64,000 nucleotides of DNA from Geobacillus icigianus (GTDB lineage Bacteria; Bacillota; Bacilli; Bacillales; Anoxybacillaceae). The stretch is taken from assembly GCF_000750005.1 (NCBI RefSeq), contig NZ_JPYA01000186.1:1-64000 (forward strand), written 5' to 3'. This document shows, piece by piece, positions 1 to 8,221 of the stretch (its first letter is position 1; each line of letters opens with the position of its first letter). Below the pieces are notes generated by a model that made no database searches, had not been told where the DNA came from, and worked only from the letters and a program-made list of their open reading frames with translations. Both the position numbers and the translations under genes were made by a program.

Positions 1-845
1 CGGCGCGCATGTGCGAGACGAATTTGCGCCCGCCGCAATCGACCGCCCGCGTCAACCGGTTGAAGGCAACGGTAGAGGAGGCGCTTGAGCGGCTTGACAG
101 CGAAGGAGTGAAGGCCGTTCAAGGTCAACTCGCCCCGGAAGCCATTCGCGCGGAAAAAGGGAATTTAGCCCATACGGAGGCGTTTCGCGCCGGCTGGCTG
201 ACGATTCAAGATGAAAGCTCGATGCTTGTCGCCCGAGCGCTCGATCCGGCCCCCGGCGAGCGAGTGCTCGACTGCTGCGCGGCGCCGGGCGGGAAAACGA
301 CCCATATCGCCGAACGGATGGACGGCCGCGGCGAAGTGGTCGCCGTCGACATTCACGAGCATAAAGTGAAGCTCATTGAGCAGCAGGCGCAACGGCTCGG
401 CCTTGACAATATCACGGCGCTCGCTCTTGACAGCCGTCGGCTCGGCGAGCGGTTCGCTCCCGAGTCGTTTGACCGCATTTTAGTCGATGCGCCGTGCACC
501 GGATTCGGCGTCATCCGCCGCAAGCCGGAAATCAAGTATACGAAAGGGAAAGACGATGTCGCGGCGCTTGTCGACATTCAGCAAGCCATTTTGCGGGCCG
601 CCGCTCCGCTGTTGAAAAAAGGGGGCGCGCTTGTCTACAGCACATGCACGGTCGAGCGCGAGGAAAACGAAGACGCGATCACCCGTTTTTTGGCCGACCA
701 TCCGGACTTTTTCCTTGATGCTGGCCTCCTCGAACGGCTGCCCGAACCGGTGCGGCCGCATGGGAAAGGCGGCATGCTTCAGTTGCTGCCGCATCATTTT
801 GATTCTGACGGGTTTTTTATCGCCCGGTTACGAAAGAAGGTGTAA
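1..845 (+). CDS. rsmB: 16S rRNA (cytosine-967-C5)-methyltransferase RsmB, 5' end missing
   Basis: This is the C-terminal part of a SAM-dependent methyltransferase that makes m5C967 in 16S rRNA. The reading frame is open to the left edge of the window (codons start at base 3), and the visible part begins in the region that joins the NusB-like RNA-binding domain to the methyltransferase domain. The catalytic domain is complete: a SAM-binding segment with CCAAPGGKT, the DAPCTGFG motif carrying one active-site cysteine, and STCTVEREEN carrying the second. This two-cysteine arrangement is typical of the RsmB/NOL1 family. It ends 3 nt before rlmN, so the two are probably co-transcribed. The first ATG in the window (base 9) is probably internal. 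Identity is secure. Confidence 0.93.
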   Translation, partial: ARMCETNLRPPQSTARVNRLKATVEEALERLDSEGVKAVQGQLAPEAIRAEKGNLAHTEAFRAGWLTIQDESSMLVARALDPAPGERVLDCCAAPGGKTTHIAERMDGRGEVVAVDIHEHKVKLIEQQAQRLGLDNITALALDSRRLGERFAPESFDRILVDAPCTGFGVIRRKPEIKYTKGKDDVAALVDIQQAILRAAAPLLKKGGALVYSTCTVEREENEDAITRFLADHPDFFLDAGLLERLPEPVRPHGKGGMLQLLPHHFDSDGFFIARLRKKV

Positions 846-848
846 AAA

Positions 849-1949
849 ATGGAAATTGTTCATCCAGCTGCCCGCCGGCCCACCGGCGAAGAGCAGTTGC
901 CGCAGCTGCCGTCGATTTATTCACTGACGCTTGACGAACTGAAAGAATGGCTTGTCTCTCACGGCGAAAAGCCGTTTCGTGCCACACAAATTTACGAATG
1001 GCTGTACGAAAAGCGCGTCACCGACTTTGCGGAGATGACGAACTTGCCCAAACGGCTGCGCGAACAGCTCGCCGCGTCGTTTTCCATCACCACATTGAAA
1101 ACGATTGTGAAGCAGACATCAAAAGATGGGACGATCAAATTTTTGTTTGAACTGCATGACGGCTATTCGATCGAGACGGTGCTCATGCGCCATAACTACG
1201 GGAATTCCGTGTGCGTGACGACGCAAGTCGGGTGCCGCATCGGCTGTACGTTTTGCGCCTCGACGCTTGGCGGACTGAAACGCCATTTAGAGGCGGGCGA
1301 AATCGTCGCCCAAGTCGTGCAAGTGCAAAAGGCGCTCGATGAAACAGGCGAGCGCGTCAGCAGCATCGTCGTGATGGGCATCGGCGAGCCGTTTGACAAC
1401 TATGACGCGCTGATGACGTTTTTGCGCATTGTCAATCATCCGAAAGGGCTGAACATCGGCGCTCGTCATATTACTGTCTCCACGAGCGGCATCATCCCGA
1501 AAATTTACCAATTTGCCGATGAAGGGATGCAAGTGAATTTCGCCGTCTCGCTGCACGCGCCGACGACTGAGCTGCGGACGAAGCTTATGCCGATCAATAA
1601 GGCGTATCCGTTGCCGAAGCTGATGGAGGCCATTCGGTATTACATTGAAAAAACCGGCCGGCGCGTGACGTTTGAGTACGGATTGTTCGGTGGGGTGAAC
1701 GACCAGCTTGAGCATGCGGAGCAGCTGGCCGAGCTGATCAAAGGGCTGAAATGCCATGTGAACTTAATTCCGGTCAACTACGTGCCGGAGCGCAACTATG
1801 TGCGCACGCCGCGCAGTCAAATTTTCGCCTTTGAACGGGCGTTGAAAAAACATGGAATTAACGTGACCATTCGTCGCGAACACGGACATGACATCGATGC
1901 CGCCTGCGGACAGCTTCGCGCGAAGGAGCGAAAAGAAGAGACGAGGTGA
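849..1949 (+). CDS. rlmN: Dual-specificity 23S rRNA/tRNA adenine-C2 methyltransferase RlmN (radical SAM)
   Basis: This 366-residue protein methylates C2 of A2503 in 23S rRNA and A37 of some tRNAs by a radical-SAM mechanism. The CxxxCxxC iron-sulfur motif is seen at Cys129, Cys133 and Cys136 ([11 protein letters not shown]). A C-terminal cysteine in AACGQLR, about residue 353, fits the conserved methyl-carrying/resolving cysteine of the family. The GEP motif (GIGEPF) for SAM binding is also present. The ATG at 849 has an AAGAAGGTG ribosome-binding site that overlaps the end of rsmB. Its stop codon overlaps an alternative GTG of prpC, so translation is probably coupled through rsmB-rlmN-prpC-prkC. 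Confidence 0.96.
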   Translation: MEIVHPAARRPTGEEQLPQLPSIYSLTLDELKEWLVSHGEKPFRATQIYEWLYEKRVTDFAEMTNLPKRLREQLAASFSITTLKTIVKQTSKDGTIKFLFELHDGYSIETVLMRHNYGNSVCVTTQVGCRIGCTFCASTLGGLKRHLEAGEIVAQVVQVQKALDETGERVSSIVVMGIGEPFDNYDALMTFLRIVNHPKGLNIGARHITVSTSGIIPKIYQFADEGMQVNFAVSLHAPTTELRTKLMPINKAYPLPKLMEAIRYYIEKTGRRVTFEYGLFGGVNDQLEHAEQLAELIKGLKCHVNLIPVNYVPERNYVRTPRSQIFAFERALKKHGINVTIRREHGHDIDAACGQLRAKERKEETR

Positions 1950-1954
1950 ATCGG

Positions 1955-2704
1955 ATGCGAGCCGTTTTCCGAACCGATATCGGGCAAATTCGCGAACATA
2001 ACGAAGACAGCGGCGGTGTGTTTGTCAATCAAAGCGGCCAATATTTAGCGGTCGTTGCCGACGGGATGGGCGGCCACCGAGCCGGCGATGTGGCCAGCTC
2101 GATGGCGGTGGCGTATTTGCAGGCGCAGTGGGAGGAAGCGCCCGGCCTTTCGTCACCGACCGAGGCCGAGCAATGGCTCAAGACGCAGATTGAGGCGGCC
2201 AACGCCCAGCTGTTTCGGCATGCGCTTTCGCATCCGGAATGTCAAGGCATGGGGACGACGATCGTCGGCGCGATTTGCGCCGACGCGTTTGTCACGATCG
2301 CCCATATCGGCGACAGCCGTTGCTATTTGTTGAATCAAAGCGGAATTCAGCAGCTGACGGATGACCATTCCCTTGTCAACGAGCTTGTCAAAAGCGGGCA
2401 AATTTCCAAGGAAGACGCCGAGCATCATCCGCGCAAAAACGTGCTCTTGCGGGCGCTTGGCACTGAGCCGATGGTGAAGCTGGACGTCAAAACGATTTCC
2501 ATCGATGAGGGGGATTTGCTCCTTTTGTGCTCGGACGGTTTGTCCAACAAAGTGACCGAAGCCGACCTACTCCATACGTTGACAAGCGGCCGCACGCTCG
2601 AGGAAAAAGCGGAGGCGCTCATCCACCTAGCCAATGAGCGGGGCGGGGAAGACAACATTTCGCTGGCGGTCATCGATTTTTCAGCGGAACGTGAAGGCGG
2701 GTGA
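1955..2704 (+). CDS. prpC: PP2C-type Ser/Thr protein phosphatase PrpC (Stp)
   Basis: This 249-residue, metal-dependent PP2C phosphatase reverses phosphorylation by the adjacent kinase PrkC. Typical PP2C metal-binding motifs are seen: RxHNED at the N-terminus (about residues 13-18), DGMGGH (about 36-41), and the late CSDGLSN and GGEDN motifs. I chose the ATG at 1955 because GAGGTGA lies 5-6 nt upstream and the protein then starts like B. subtilis PrpC. A GTG at 1946 would add three residues and overlap the rlmN stop. The prpC-prkC pairing is conserved across Firmicutes and, in spore formers, is tied to germination on muropeptides and to stationary-phase signalling. Confidence 0.95.
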   Translation: MRAVFRTDIGQIREHNEDSGGVFVNQSGQYLAVVADGMGGHRAGDVASSMAVAYLQAQWEEAPGLSSPTEAEQWLKTQIEAANAQLFRHALSHPECQGMGTTIVGAICADAFVTIAHIGDSRCYLLNQSGIQQLTDDHSLVNELVKSGQISKEDAEHHPRKNVLLRALGTEPMVKLDVKTISIDEGDLLLLCSDGLSNKVTEADLLHTLTSGRTLEEKAEALIHLANERGGEDNISLAVIDFSAEREGG

Positions 2705-2706
2705 TC

Positions 2707-4686
2707 ATGGTGCTCATTGGAAAACGACTGAATGACCGCTATAAAATTATCAGCCTCATCGGCGGCGGCGGAATGGCTAACGTGTATTTAGCGCGCGACA
2801 TCATTTTGGAGCGCGATGTCGCCGTCAAAGTGCTCCGGCTTGATTTTGCCAACGATGACCGGTTTATCAAGCGGTTTCGCCGCGAAGCGCAGGCGGCGAC
2901 GAGCTTGAACCATGAGCATATCGTCTCCATTTATGACGTCGGCGAAGAAGAAGGCGTCTATTATATCGTCATGGAATATGTGCAGGGCTCGACGCTCAAG
3001 CAATACATTCAGCAGCACGCTCCGCTTCCGGTCGAACAGGCGCTTAGCATCATGGATCAGCTGACCTCGGCGATCGCCCACGCGCATGAGAACGGCATCA
3101 TTCACCGCGATATTAAGCCGCAAAACATTTTGCTTGACGAGCACGGCCGTGTGAAAGTGACGGACTTTGGCATCGCTGTGGCCATGAGCGGAACAACGAT
3201 TACACAGACGAACTCCGTGCTCGGTTCGGTCCATTATTTGTCGCCGGAGCAGGCGCGCGGCGGCATCGCCACGGAAAAGTCGGACATTTATTCGCTCGGG
3301 GTCGTCATGTTTGAGCTTCTCACCGGACGGCTCCCGTTTTCCGGCGAATCGGCCGTGTCCATCGTGCTGAAGCACTTGCAGGCAGAAACGCCGTCGCCGC
3401 GGGCGTGGAATCCGGAGATTCCCCAAAGCGTCGAGAATATCGTTTTAAAAGCGATGGCCAAAGATCCGTTTTATCGCTATCCATCGGCGCGGGAAATGAA
3501 TGAAGATATCCGAACGGCGCTCGACCCAAGCCGGCGCAATGAGGCGAAATTTACGATTCCCGACGACGGCGAGGAAGCGACCAAAGCCGTTCCGATTATT
3601 AAGGATAAAGAGAGCGCCGCGTCCGCGCAGGAGACGTTTGCTGCTGAGAAAACCGCGCCGGAATCGGCCCAACAAGACGAGCAGCCAAAGCCGAACAGAA
3701 AACGGAAGTGGAAGTGGGCCGCTTGGCTGGCGGCGATTCTTTTGTTGCTTGGCGCCGCTGCTGTGAGCGCGCTCACGTGGATTCCAGACCTCGTTTTTCC
3801 AAAAGAAGTGACGATGCCGAACGTCGTCAACAAAGATTATGATGAAGCGGTTGAGCGGCTGTCGGCGCTCGGCCTCGAGATCAAAGATACGATTGATGTC
3901 GAAAGCGACACGATCGAAGAAGGGAAAGTGGTGCGCACGAGCCCGGAGGCCGGTATGACCGTCAAACAAGGGGCGGGTGTCACCATTTATAAAAGCTCCG
4001 GAAAAAAGAAAATCGAATTTCCGAGTTTTATTGGGGATGACATCGCTGCGGCCGAGGCCGAGCTGCGCGCCGAAGGGTTCTCTCGCATCACGCGCAACGG
4101 CCGCTACAGCGACAAGCCGGAAGGAACGATTTTGGATCAATACCCGTACGCCGGGGACAAAGTCGTACCGGATGAAACCGAAGTGATGTTTACCGTCAGC
4201 CTCGGACCGGAAAAAGTGGCGCTCAAAGATTTGACCGGCTATACGGAAAAGAGTGTGCGCGATTACGGCCAAGACCAAGGGCTGCGCATCGAAATCAAGT
4301 ATGAGCATTCCGATGAGGTGCCCGAGGGGCTCGTTATATCGCAAACCCCAGCGGCGGGAGAGCGGTTGGAAAAAGGCGACACCGTCACGGTCGTCATTTC
4401 CCGCGGCCCGGAACCAAAACCGACGAAAACGGTGATCAAAGAGCTTACCATCCCGTACGAACCGACAGCAGAAGGGCAAACGGTGGAAGCGCAACTCTAC
4501 ATTCAAGATGCCAACCATAATATGACAACGCCATACAAAACGTACCGATTGACCAAACCGGTGACGGAGACGGTGGAGTTTCACATTCCTTATGGCGAGG
4601 CGGCTTACTATCGCGTGATTGTCAATCAGGTGGTGAAGGAGGAAGGATCGATTCCTTATCCAGAAGGCGATGAGAAAAAGAGGTGA
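2707..4686 (+). CDS. prkC: Membrane Ser/Thr protein kinase PrkC with PASTA repeats
   Basis: This is a 659-residue Hanks-type kinase that senses peptidoglycan fragments. Its cytoplasmic kinase domain (about 10-270) has a glycine-rich loop (GGGGMANVYLA), the ATP-binding lysine at 41, HRDIKPQN with catalytic Asp135, and DFG. A basic, hydrophilic linker leads to one membrane segment near 335-356 (rich in A/L, preceded by KRKWKW). Outside the membrane there are about three PASTA repeats (starting near VTMPNVV, IEFPSFIG and VALKDLTG) and a C-terminal immunoglobulin-like tail, as in B. subtilis PrkC. The ATG at 2707 follows AAGGCGGG; a GTG at 2701 is an alternative. It lies 2 nt after prpC. Confidence 0.96.
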   Translation: MVLIGKRLNDRYKIISLIGGGGMANVYLARDIILERDVAVKVLRLDFANDDRFIKRFRREAQAATSLNHEHIVSIYDVGEEEGVYYIVMEYVQGSTLKQYIQQHAPLPVEQALSIMDQLTSAIAHAHENGIIHRDIKPQNILLDEHGRVKVTDFGIAVAMSGTTITQTNSVLGSVHYLSPEQARGGIATEKSDIYSLGVVMFELLTGRLPFSGESAVSIVLKHLQAETPSPRAWNPEIPQSVENIVLKAMAKDPFYRYPSAREMNEDIRTALDPSRRNEAKFTIPDDGEEATKAVPIIKDKESAASAQETFAAEKTAPESAQQDEQPKPNRKRKWKWAAWLAAILLLLGAAAVSALTWIPDLVFPKEVTMPNVVNKDYDEAVERLSALGLEIKDTIDVESDTIEEGKVVRTSPEAGMTVKQGAGVTIYKSSGKKKIEFPSFIGDDIAAAEAELRAEGFSRITRNGRYSDKPEGTILDQYPYAGDKVVPDETEVMFTVSLGPEKVALKDLTGYTEKSVRDYGQDQGLRIEIKYEHSDEVPEGLVISQTPAAGERLEKGDTVTVVISRGPEPKPTKTVIKELTIPYEPTAEGQTVEAQLYIQDANHNMTTPYKTYRLTKPVTETVEFHIPYGEAAYYRVIVNQVVKEEGSIPYPEGDEKKR

Positions 4687-4690
4687 GGCT

Positions 4691-5572
4691 ATGGCGGAAG
4701 GACAAATCATGAAAGCATTAAGCGGATTTTACTACGTTTTGTCTGAAGGCCGCGTCTTTCAATGTCGGGGGCGCGGCGTGTTTCGCAAACAAAAGGTGAC
4801 GCCGCTTGTCGGCGACCGCGTCATCTTTCAGGCAACGAGTGAAACGGAAGGCTATATTTTGGAGATTGCCGAGCGGCAAAATGAGCTTGTGCGGCCGCCG
4901 ATCGCCAACGTCGAGCAAGCGATTTTGGTCTTTTCTGCTGTTCAACCGGATTTCAGCGCGAAGCTGCTCGACCGCTTTCTCGTCCTCGTTGAATCAAAGA
5001 ACATTACGCCGATCATTGTCATTAGCAAAACGGACTTGCTCGATGGCGAGACGAAAGAGACGATCGCCCGTTACGTGCGCGACTATCGCTGCATTGGCTA
5101 TGAGGTGATCGAAACGTCGGCGGTGACCAAGGGCGGTCTCGATGAACTGGCGGCGCGCCTTCGCGGCCGCGTCTCGGTCGTCGCCGGGCAGTCTGGCGTC
5201 GGCAAGTCATCGCTGCTGAACGCGCTTCGTCCGGATTTGCGTTTAAAAACCGGCGATATCTCGTCCCATTTGGGGCGCGGACGGCATACGACCCGCCATG
5301 TCGAGCTGCTTGAGGTGGCCGGCGGGCTTGTCGCTGACACGCCAGGGTTTAGCGCCTTGGAATTTGATCATCTGACGCTCGATGAGTTGCCGCACTATTT
5401 TCCGGAATTTCGGGTGTACGGTGCGGACTGCAAGTTCCGCGGCTGCCTCCATGTCGCCGAGCCGAAGTGCGCGGTGCGCGAGGCGGCGGCAGCCGGCGAC
5501 ATCGCCCCGTACCGCTATGACCATTATTTAAGTTTTATTTCAGAAATGAAAGAACGAAAGCCGAGGTATTGA
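4691..5572 (+). CDS. rsgA: Ribosome small-subunit-dependent GTPase RsgA (YloQ/CpgA)
   Basis: This 293-residue circularly permuted GTPase assists late 30S subunit maturation. An N-terminal OB-fold is followed by the permuted G domain: G4 SKTD at 112-115 comes before the P-loop GQSGVGKSS (166-174) and DTPG (216-219). The C-terminal zinc site is Cys247, Cys252, His254 and Cys260. The start at 4691 follows GAGGTGAGG and matches the family N-terminus (MAEGQIMKALSGFYYV); the longer reading frame begins inside prkC. It starts 4 nt after the prkC stop. In B. subtilis this GTPase is a substrate of PrkC, which fits the arrangement. Confidence 0.96.
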   Translation: MAEGQIMKALSGFYYVLSEGRVFQCRGRGVFRKQKVTPLVGDRVIFQATSETEGYILEIAERQNELVRPPIANVEQAILVFSAVQPDFSAKLLDRFLVLVESKNITPIIVISKTDLLDGETKETIARYVRDYRCIGYEVIETSAVTKGGLDELAARLRGRVSVVAGQSGVGKSSLLNALRPDLRLKTGDISSHLGRGRHTTRHVELLEVAGGLVADTPGFSALEFDHLTLDELPHYFPEFRVYGADCKFRGCLHVAEPKCAVREAAAAGDIAPYRYDHYLSFISEMKERKPRY

Positions 5573-5575
5573 ACG

Positions 5576-6232
5576 ATGATCCGAATTGCCCCATCGATTT
5601 TGTCGGCCGATTTTGCCCGCTTGGCGGAAGAAATCCGCTCCGTGGAGGAAGGCGGGGCCGACTGGATTCATGTTGACGTGATGGACGGACACTTTGTGCC
5701 GAACTTGACGATCGGTCCGCCGGTTGTGGCCGCCATTCGCCCCGTGACGAAGCTTCCGCTCGATGTCCATTTGATGATTGCCGAACCGGATCGCTATATT
5801 CCGGCGTTCGCCGACGCCGGCGCCGATCTCATTTCCGTCCATGTGGAGGCATGCCCGCATTTGCATCGGACGATTCAATTGATCAAAGAGCAAGGGGTCA
5901 AAGCCGGAGTGGTGATCAATCCGCATACGCCGGTCGAAATGATCCGCCATGTGATCGCTGAGGTCGACCTCGTCTTGTTGATGACCGTCAATCCGGGCTT
6001 TGGCGGACAGGCGTTTCTTCCAACGGTCGTGTCGAAAATTCGCGATGTTGCGCGCATGGCTCGGGAACAAAACAAGGCAGTGGATATCGAAGTGGACGGC
6101 GGCATTCGCGCGGAAACAGCGCCGCTTTGCGTTGAGGCGGGAGCCAATGTGCTCGTCGCCGGGTCGGCCATCTTCAACGCTTCCGATCGGGCGGCCGCCA
6201 TTGGCGCGATTCGCGCCGCCTGTGCAAAATGA
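5576..6232 (+). CDS. rpe: Ribulose-phosphate 3-epimerase
   Basis: This 218-residue TIM-barrel enzyme interconverts D-ribulose 5-phosphate and D-xylulose 5-phosphate in the pentose phosphate pathway. The N-terminus IAPSILSADF, the metal/catalytic motifs HVDVMDGHFVPN and DVHLM, the MTVNPGFGGQ loop and the C-terminal DGGI and GSAIF phosphate-binding segments are all present. The start is 3 nt after rsgA. No clear terminator follows; a bulged stem (CCC-T-CTTGGC with GCCAAGGGG, about 6318-6344) lies in the next gap but has no U-run. Confidence 0.96.
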   Translation: MIRIAPSILSADFARLAEEIRSVEEGGADWIHVDVMDGHFVPNLTIGPPVVAAIRPVTKLPLDVHLMIAEPDRYIPAFADAGADLISVHVEACPHLHRTIQLIKEQGVKAGVVINPHTPVEMIRHVIAEVDLVLLMTVNPGFGGQAFLPTVVSKIRDVARMAREQNKAVDIEVDGGIRAETAPLCVEAGANVLVAGSAIFNASDRAAAIGAIRAACAK

Positions 6233-6377
6233 AACATGGCGCCGTGAAGCGACGTGTTCTTTTCCATCACCGTTGGTCCGATCGTTTTGATTTGGCGACC
6301 ATCACCGTTTTTCCCGGCCCTCTTGGCGATGGCTGGCCAAGGGGCTAGGGATTGACTCGCGCAGCCGCTTCTCGGAA

Positions 6378-6543
6378 TCGTTTCGCAAATAGAAAATTTG
6401 TTGCATCAGTCTCTATGCTCGCGCCTTCAATCGGTGATCAAGGCCAACAGCCGCTTTTCACCAGCCTTCAACAATTCGTTTTCCATGACGGTCGATCCGA
6501 TTTTGTTCGCCATTAGCGTTTTTCACCAACCTTCAAGAATTCG
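6378..6543 (+). repeat. Degenerate intergenic repeat, copy A, in the rpe-thiN gap
   Basis: The 331-bp gap between rpe and thiN holds no convincing gene. It contains sequence blocks also found before flgB. Block 1 (6378-6396, TCGTTTCGCAAATAGAAAA) matches 41822-41840 at 17 of 19 positions. Block 2 (6452-6473, CGCTTTTCACCAGCCTTCAA followed by CA) matches 41886-41907 closely with small differences. Block 2 recurs within this gap at 6516-6543 as GCGTTTTTCACCAACCTTCA and following bases. Blocks keep the same order in both gaps (74 nt apart here, 64 nt there). Function unknown. Confidence 0.6.
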
Positions 6544-6563
6544 TTTGGCTCAGGGAGGGGAGA

Positions 6564-7217
6564 ATGATGCCGATTCATATTGTCGGCGGCGGCCCGCGCG
6601 AACTTCTTCCCGATTTGCGCGCTTATGATGGCAAGGAGGTGCAATGGGTCAGCGTCGACCGTGGCGCAGAAACGCTGCTCGAGCACGGATTGCGAATGGT
6701 GCGCGCGTTTGGCGATTTTGATTCGCTGTCGTCCGAAGCGCTCGTGCGGTTGCGCGAGATGCTGCCGGAACTGGACATTTGGCCGGCGGAGAAAGACAAA
6801 ACCGATATGGAGATCGCCCTCGATTGGGCGGTCGAGCAAACCGCCGGGCCCATTCGGCTGTTCGGGGCGACCGGCGGGCGGCTTGATCATTTGTTCGGCA
6901 ATGTCGAGCTGCTCGTCAAATACGCTGGCCGGCCGATTGAGCTAATCGACCGGCAAAACGTCATCACCGTTCACCGTCCCGGTGCGCATACCGTGCTGAA
7001 GGACGAGCGGCATCGTTACGTCTCGTACATCCCGGTTTCCGAGACGGTGGCCGGCCTTACGCTCGCCGGATTTAAATATCCGTTAACCAACAGTCATATT
7101 TCCCGCGGTTCGACATTATGCATTAGTAATGAACTTATCCAATCTTCCGGTACTTTTTCATTTTCTGAAGGCATATTAATGATGATAAGGAGCAGCGATT
7201 TTTCCGGCTGCCTGTAG
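6564..7217 (+). CDS. thiN: Thiamine pyrophosphokinase
   Basis: This 217-residue enzyme makes thiamine diphosphate from thiamine and ATP. Family motifs are seen: GGGPREL near the N-terminus, the acidic GDFDSLS, EKDKTDMEIAL with metal-binding aspartates, and GATGGRLDH. The C-terminal substrate-binding domain ends in TLCISNEL...GILMMIRSSD, as in B. subtilis YloS. The ATG at 6564 follows GGGAGGGGAG. It is separated from rpe by a 331-bp repeat-containing gap, so it may be transcribed separately. Confidence 0.93.
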   Translation: MMPIHIVGGGPRELLPDLRAYDGKEVQWVSVDRGAETLLEHGLRMVRAFGDFDSLSSEALVRLREMLPELDIWPAEKDKTDMEIALDWAVEQTAGPIRLFGATGGRLDHLFGNVELLVKYAGRPIELIDRQNVITVHRPGAHTVLKDERHRYVSYIPVSETVAGLTLAGFKYPLTNSHISRGSTLCISNELIQSSGTFSFSEGILMMIRSSDFSGCL

Positions 7218-7296
7218 TTGCGATTGGGTGGGCAGAGAATATACTGGATAAGGGAATGGCGGGAAGTTCGTGATGATTTGTGAGGAGGGAATCGGG

Positions 7297-7377
7297 ATGA
7301 AGTTTTATACGATCAAGCTGCCAAAGTTTTTGGGCGGAATTGTGCGGGCGGTGTTGAACGCGTTTAAAAAAGGATAA
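7297..7377 (+). CDS. spoVM: Stage V sporulation peptide SpoVM (26 residues)
   Basis: This tiny gene encodes an amphipathic 26-residue peptide. Read from the sequence it begins MKFYTIKLPKFLGGIVRA, continues VLNAFKKG and stops at TAA. The first 18 residues match B. subtilis SpoVM as I know it. SpoVM inserts on the convex face of the forespore membrane, recruits the coat ATPase SpoIVA and modulates FtsH. A strong GAGGAGGGA ribosome-binding site lies 5-8 nt upstream. The location between thiN and rpmB is also that of B. subtilis. A sigma-E-type promoter is expected upstream; AATATACT at 7238-7245 could be part of a -10, but I see no convincing -35. It is followed at once by a terminator. Confidence 0.95.
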   Translation: MKFYTIKLPKFLGGIVRAVLNAFKKG

Positions 7378-7378
7378 G

Positions 7379-7408
7379 AAAAAAGCACCATTTTTTGGTG
7401 CTTTTTTT
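7379..7408. terminator. Bidirectional Rho-independent terminator between spoVM and rpmB
   Basis: GCACCA (7385-7390) pairs with TGGTGC (7396-7401) across a T5 loop. The stem is flanked by an A-run upstream and a T-run downstream, so it can work in both directions. It sits between the convergent genes spoVM (+) and rpmB (-). Confidence 0.9.
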
Positions 7409-7415
7409 GTTGGAG

Positions 7416-7601
7416 TTAAACGCGTTTCACTTTTCCGGATTTCAAGGCGCGCGCCGAAACCCAAACGCGTTTCGGTTTGCCGTCAACGAGAATGCGCACT
7501 TTTTGCAGGTTGGCTTTCCACGTGCGGCGGCTGGCGTTCATGGCGTGCGAACGCGTGTTGCCGAACGACTTTTTCTTGCCGGTGACAAAGCATTTCGCCA
7601 T
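7416..7601 (-). CDS. rpmB: 50S ribosomal protein L28
   Basis: This 61-residue L28 protein begins [20 protein letters not shown] and ends in a basic tail ([10 protein letters not shown]). It is a component of the large ribosomal subunit. It keeps a single N-terminal cysteine (Cys4) and lacks the C-terminal cysteines, so it looks like a zinc-free form. The GGAGGGAACAACC ribosome-binding site is clear on the reverse strand. It is the only gene on the - strand in this window, as in B. subtilis, and converges on spoVM. Confidence 0.96.
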   Translation of the reverse strand: MAKCFVTGKKKSFGNTRSHAMNASRRTWKANLQKVRILVDGKPKRVWVSARALKSGKVKRV

Positions 7602-7647
7602 TGGTTGTTCCCTCCTTGCTTTTGCATCGCTCTAAAGACACTTTTAT

Positions 7648-7676
7648 AATGTACCACACAATGGCTGACATTGCAA
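7648..7676 (-). promoter_or_regulatory. Probable sigma-A promoter of rpmB
   Basis: On the reverse strand, TTGCAA (7671-7676) lies 17 bp from TACATT (7648-7653). This is a plausible vegetative promoter about 50 nt upstream of the rpmB start. Confidence 0.6.
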
Positions 7677-7765
7677 TAGACGAGGCCGTACTCTTTCAAG
7701 AAAATGTCCTTGACATGACATTTCGTTTTCGGCTAAATAATACTAGTGGGCGGCCGGGAAGCGCT

Positions 7766-7793
7766 TTGAAAACAGAGGGCGTTATAGTACAAT
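7766..7793 (+). promoter_or_regulatory. Probable sigma-A promoter of yloU-fakA
   Basis: TTGAAA (7766-7771), a 16-bp spacer and TACAAT (7788-7793) lie 38 nt upstream of yloU. A second TTGACA at 7710-7715 has only a weak -10 at the right distance. Confidence 0.65.
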
Positions 7794-7831
7794 AAAGGTA
7801 GCTGTGCGAGATACGCAAAGGGGGAACGAGC

Positions 7832-8194
7832 ATGTCGATCGAATGGCAAACGAAATACGGGCGCATCGAAGTCGCCAATGAAGTGGTGGCGATGATCGCG
7901 GGGGGGGCAGCCGTCGATTGCTATGGCATTGTAGGAATGGCGTCGAAACATCAAATCCGCGATGGGCTTTCGGACATATTGCGCCGCGAAAACTTCGCCA
8001 AAGGCGTCATCGTTCGCGAAGAAAACGGCGAAGTGCATATCGATATGCACATCATCGTCAGCTACGGAACGAAAATTTCTGAAGTCGCCCACAACGTGCA
8101 ATCGAAAGTCAAGTACACGCTTGATCAAACGCTTGGCTTGGCCGTTCAGTCGATCAATATTTATGTTCAAGGGGTTCGAGTGGCGAATCCATAG
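7832..8194 (+). CDS. yloU: Asp23/Gls24 family envelope stress protein YloU
   Basis: This 120-residue protein has the Asp23/Gls24 fold (DUF322): an N-terminal TKYGRIEVANEVVAMIAGGA, the VDCYGIVGMAS motif and a C-terminal amphipathic segment with VQSKVKYTLDQ and INIYVQGVRV. Family members are linked to envelope homeostasis, but the exact role of YloU is unclear. It lies 27 nt before fakA and almost always accompanies it in Firmicutes, so a link to lipid metabolism is plausible. The start at 7832 follows AAAGGGGGAACGAGC. Confidence 0.9.
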   Translation: MSIEWQTKYGRIEVANEVVAMIAGGAAVDCYGIVGMASKHQIRDGLSDILRRENFAKGVIVREENGEVHIDMHIIVSYGTKISEVAHNVQSKVKYTLDQTLGLAVQSINIYVQGVRVANP

Positions 8195-8221
8195 TTATCA
8201 GTAATAAGGAGGAATTAGCCG

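Noticed and set aside
3445-4710. A 421-codon open frame on the - strand opposite prkC
   Set aside because: It is the mirror of a highly conserved gene; in GC-rich coding DNA such antisense frames are common. Its translation shows no motif and it has no ribosome-binding site.
6398-6628. A 76-codon + frame in the rpe-thiN gap
   Set aside because: It runs through the repeat region and into thiN in another frame, with no ribosome-binding site. The repeat itself explains the sequence better.
7710-7740. TTGACA at 7710-7715 as the yloU promoter
   Set aside because: The sequence 17 bp downstream (CTAAAT) is a poor -10, while TTGAAA-N16-TACAAT at 7766-7793 is better and nearer.
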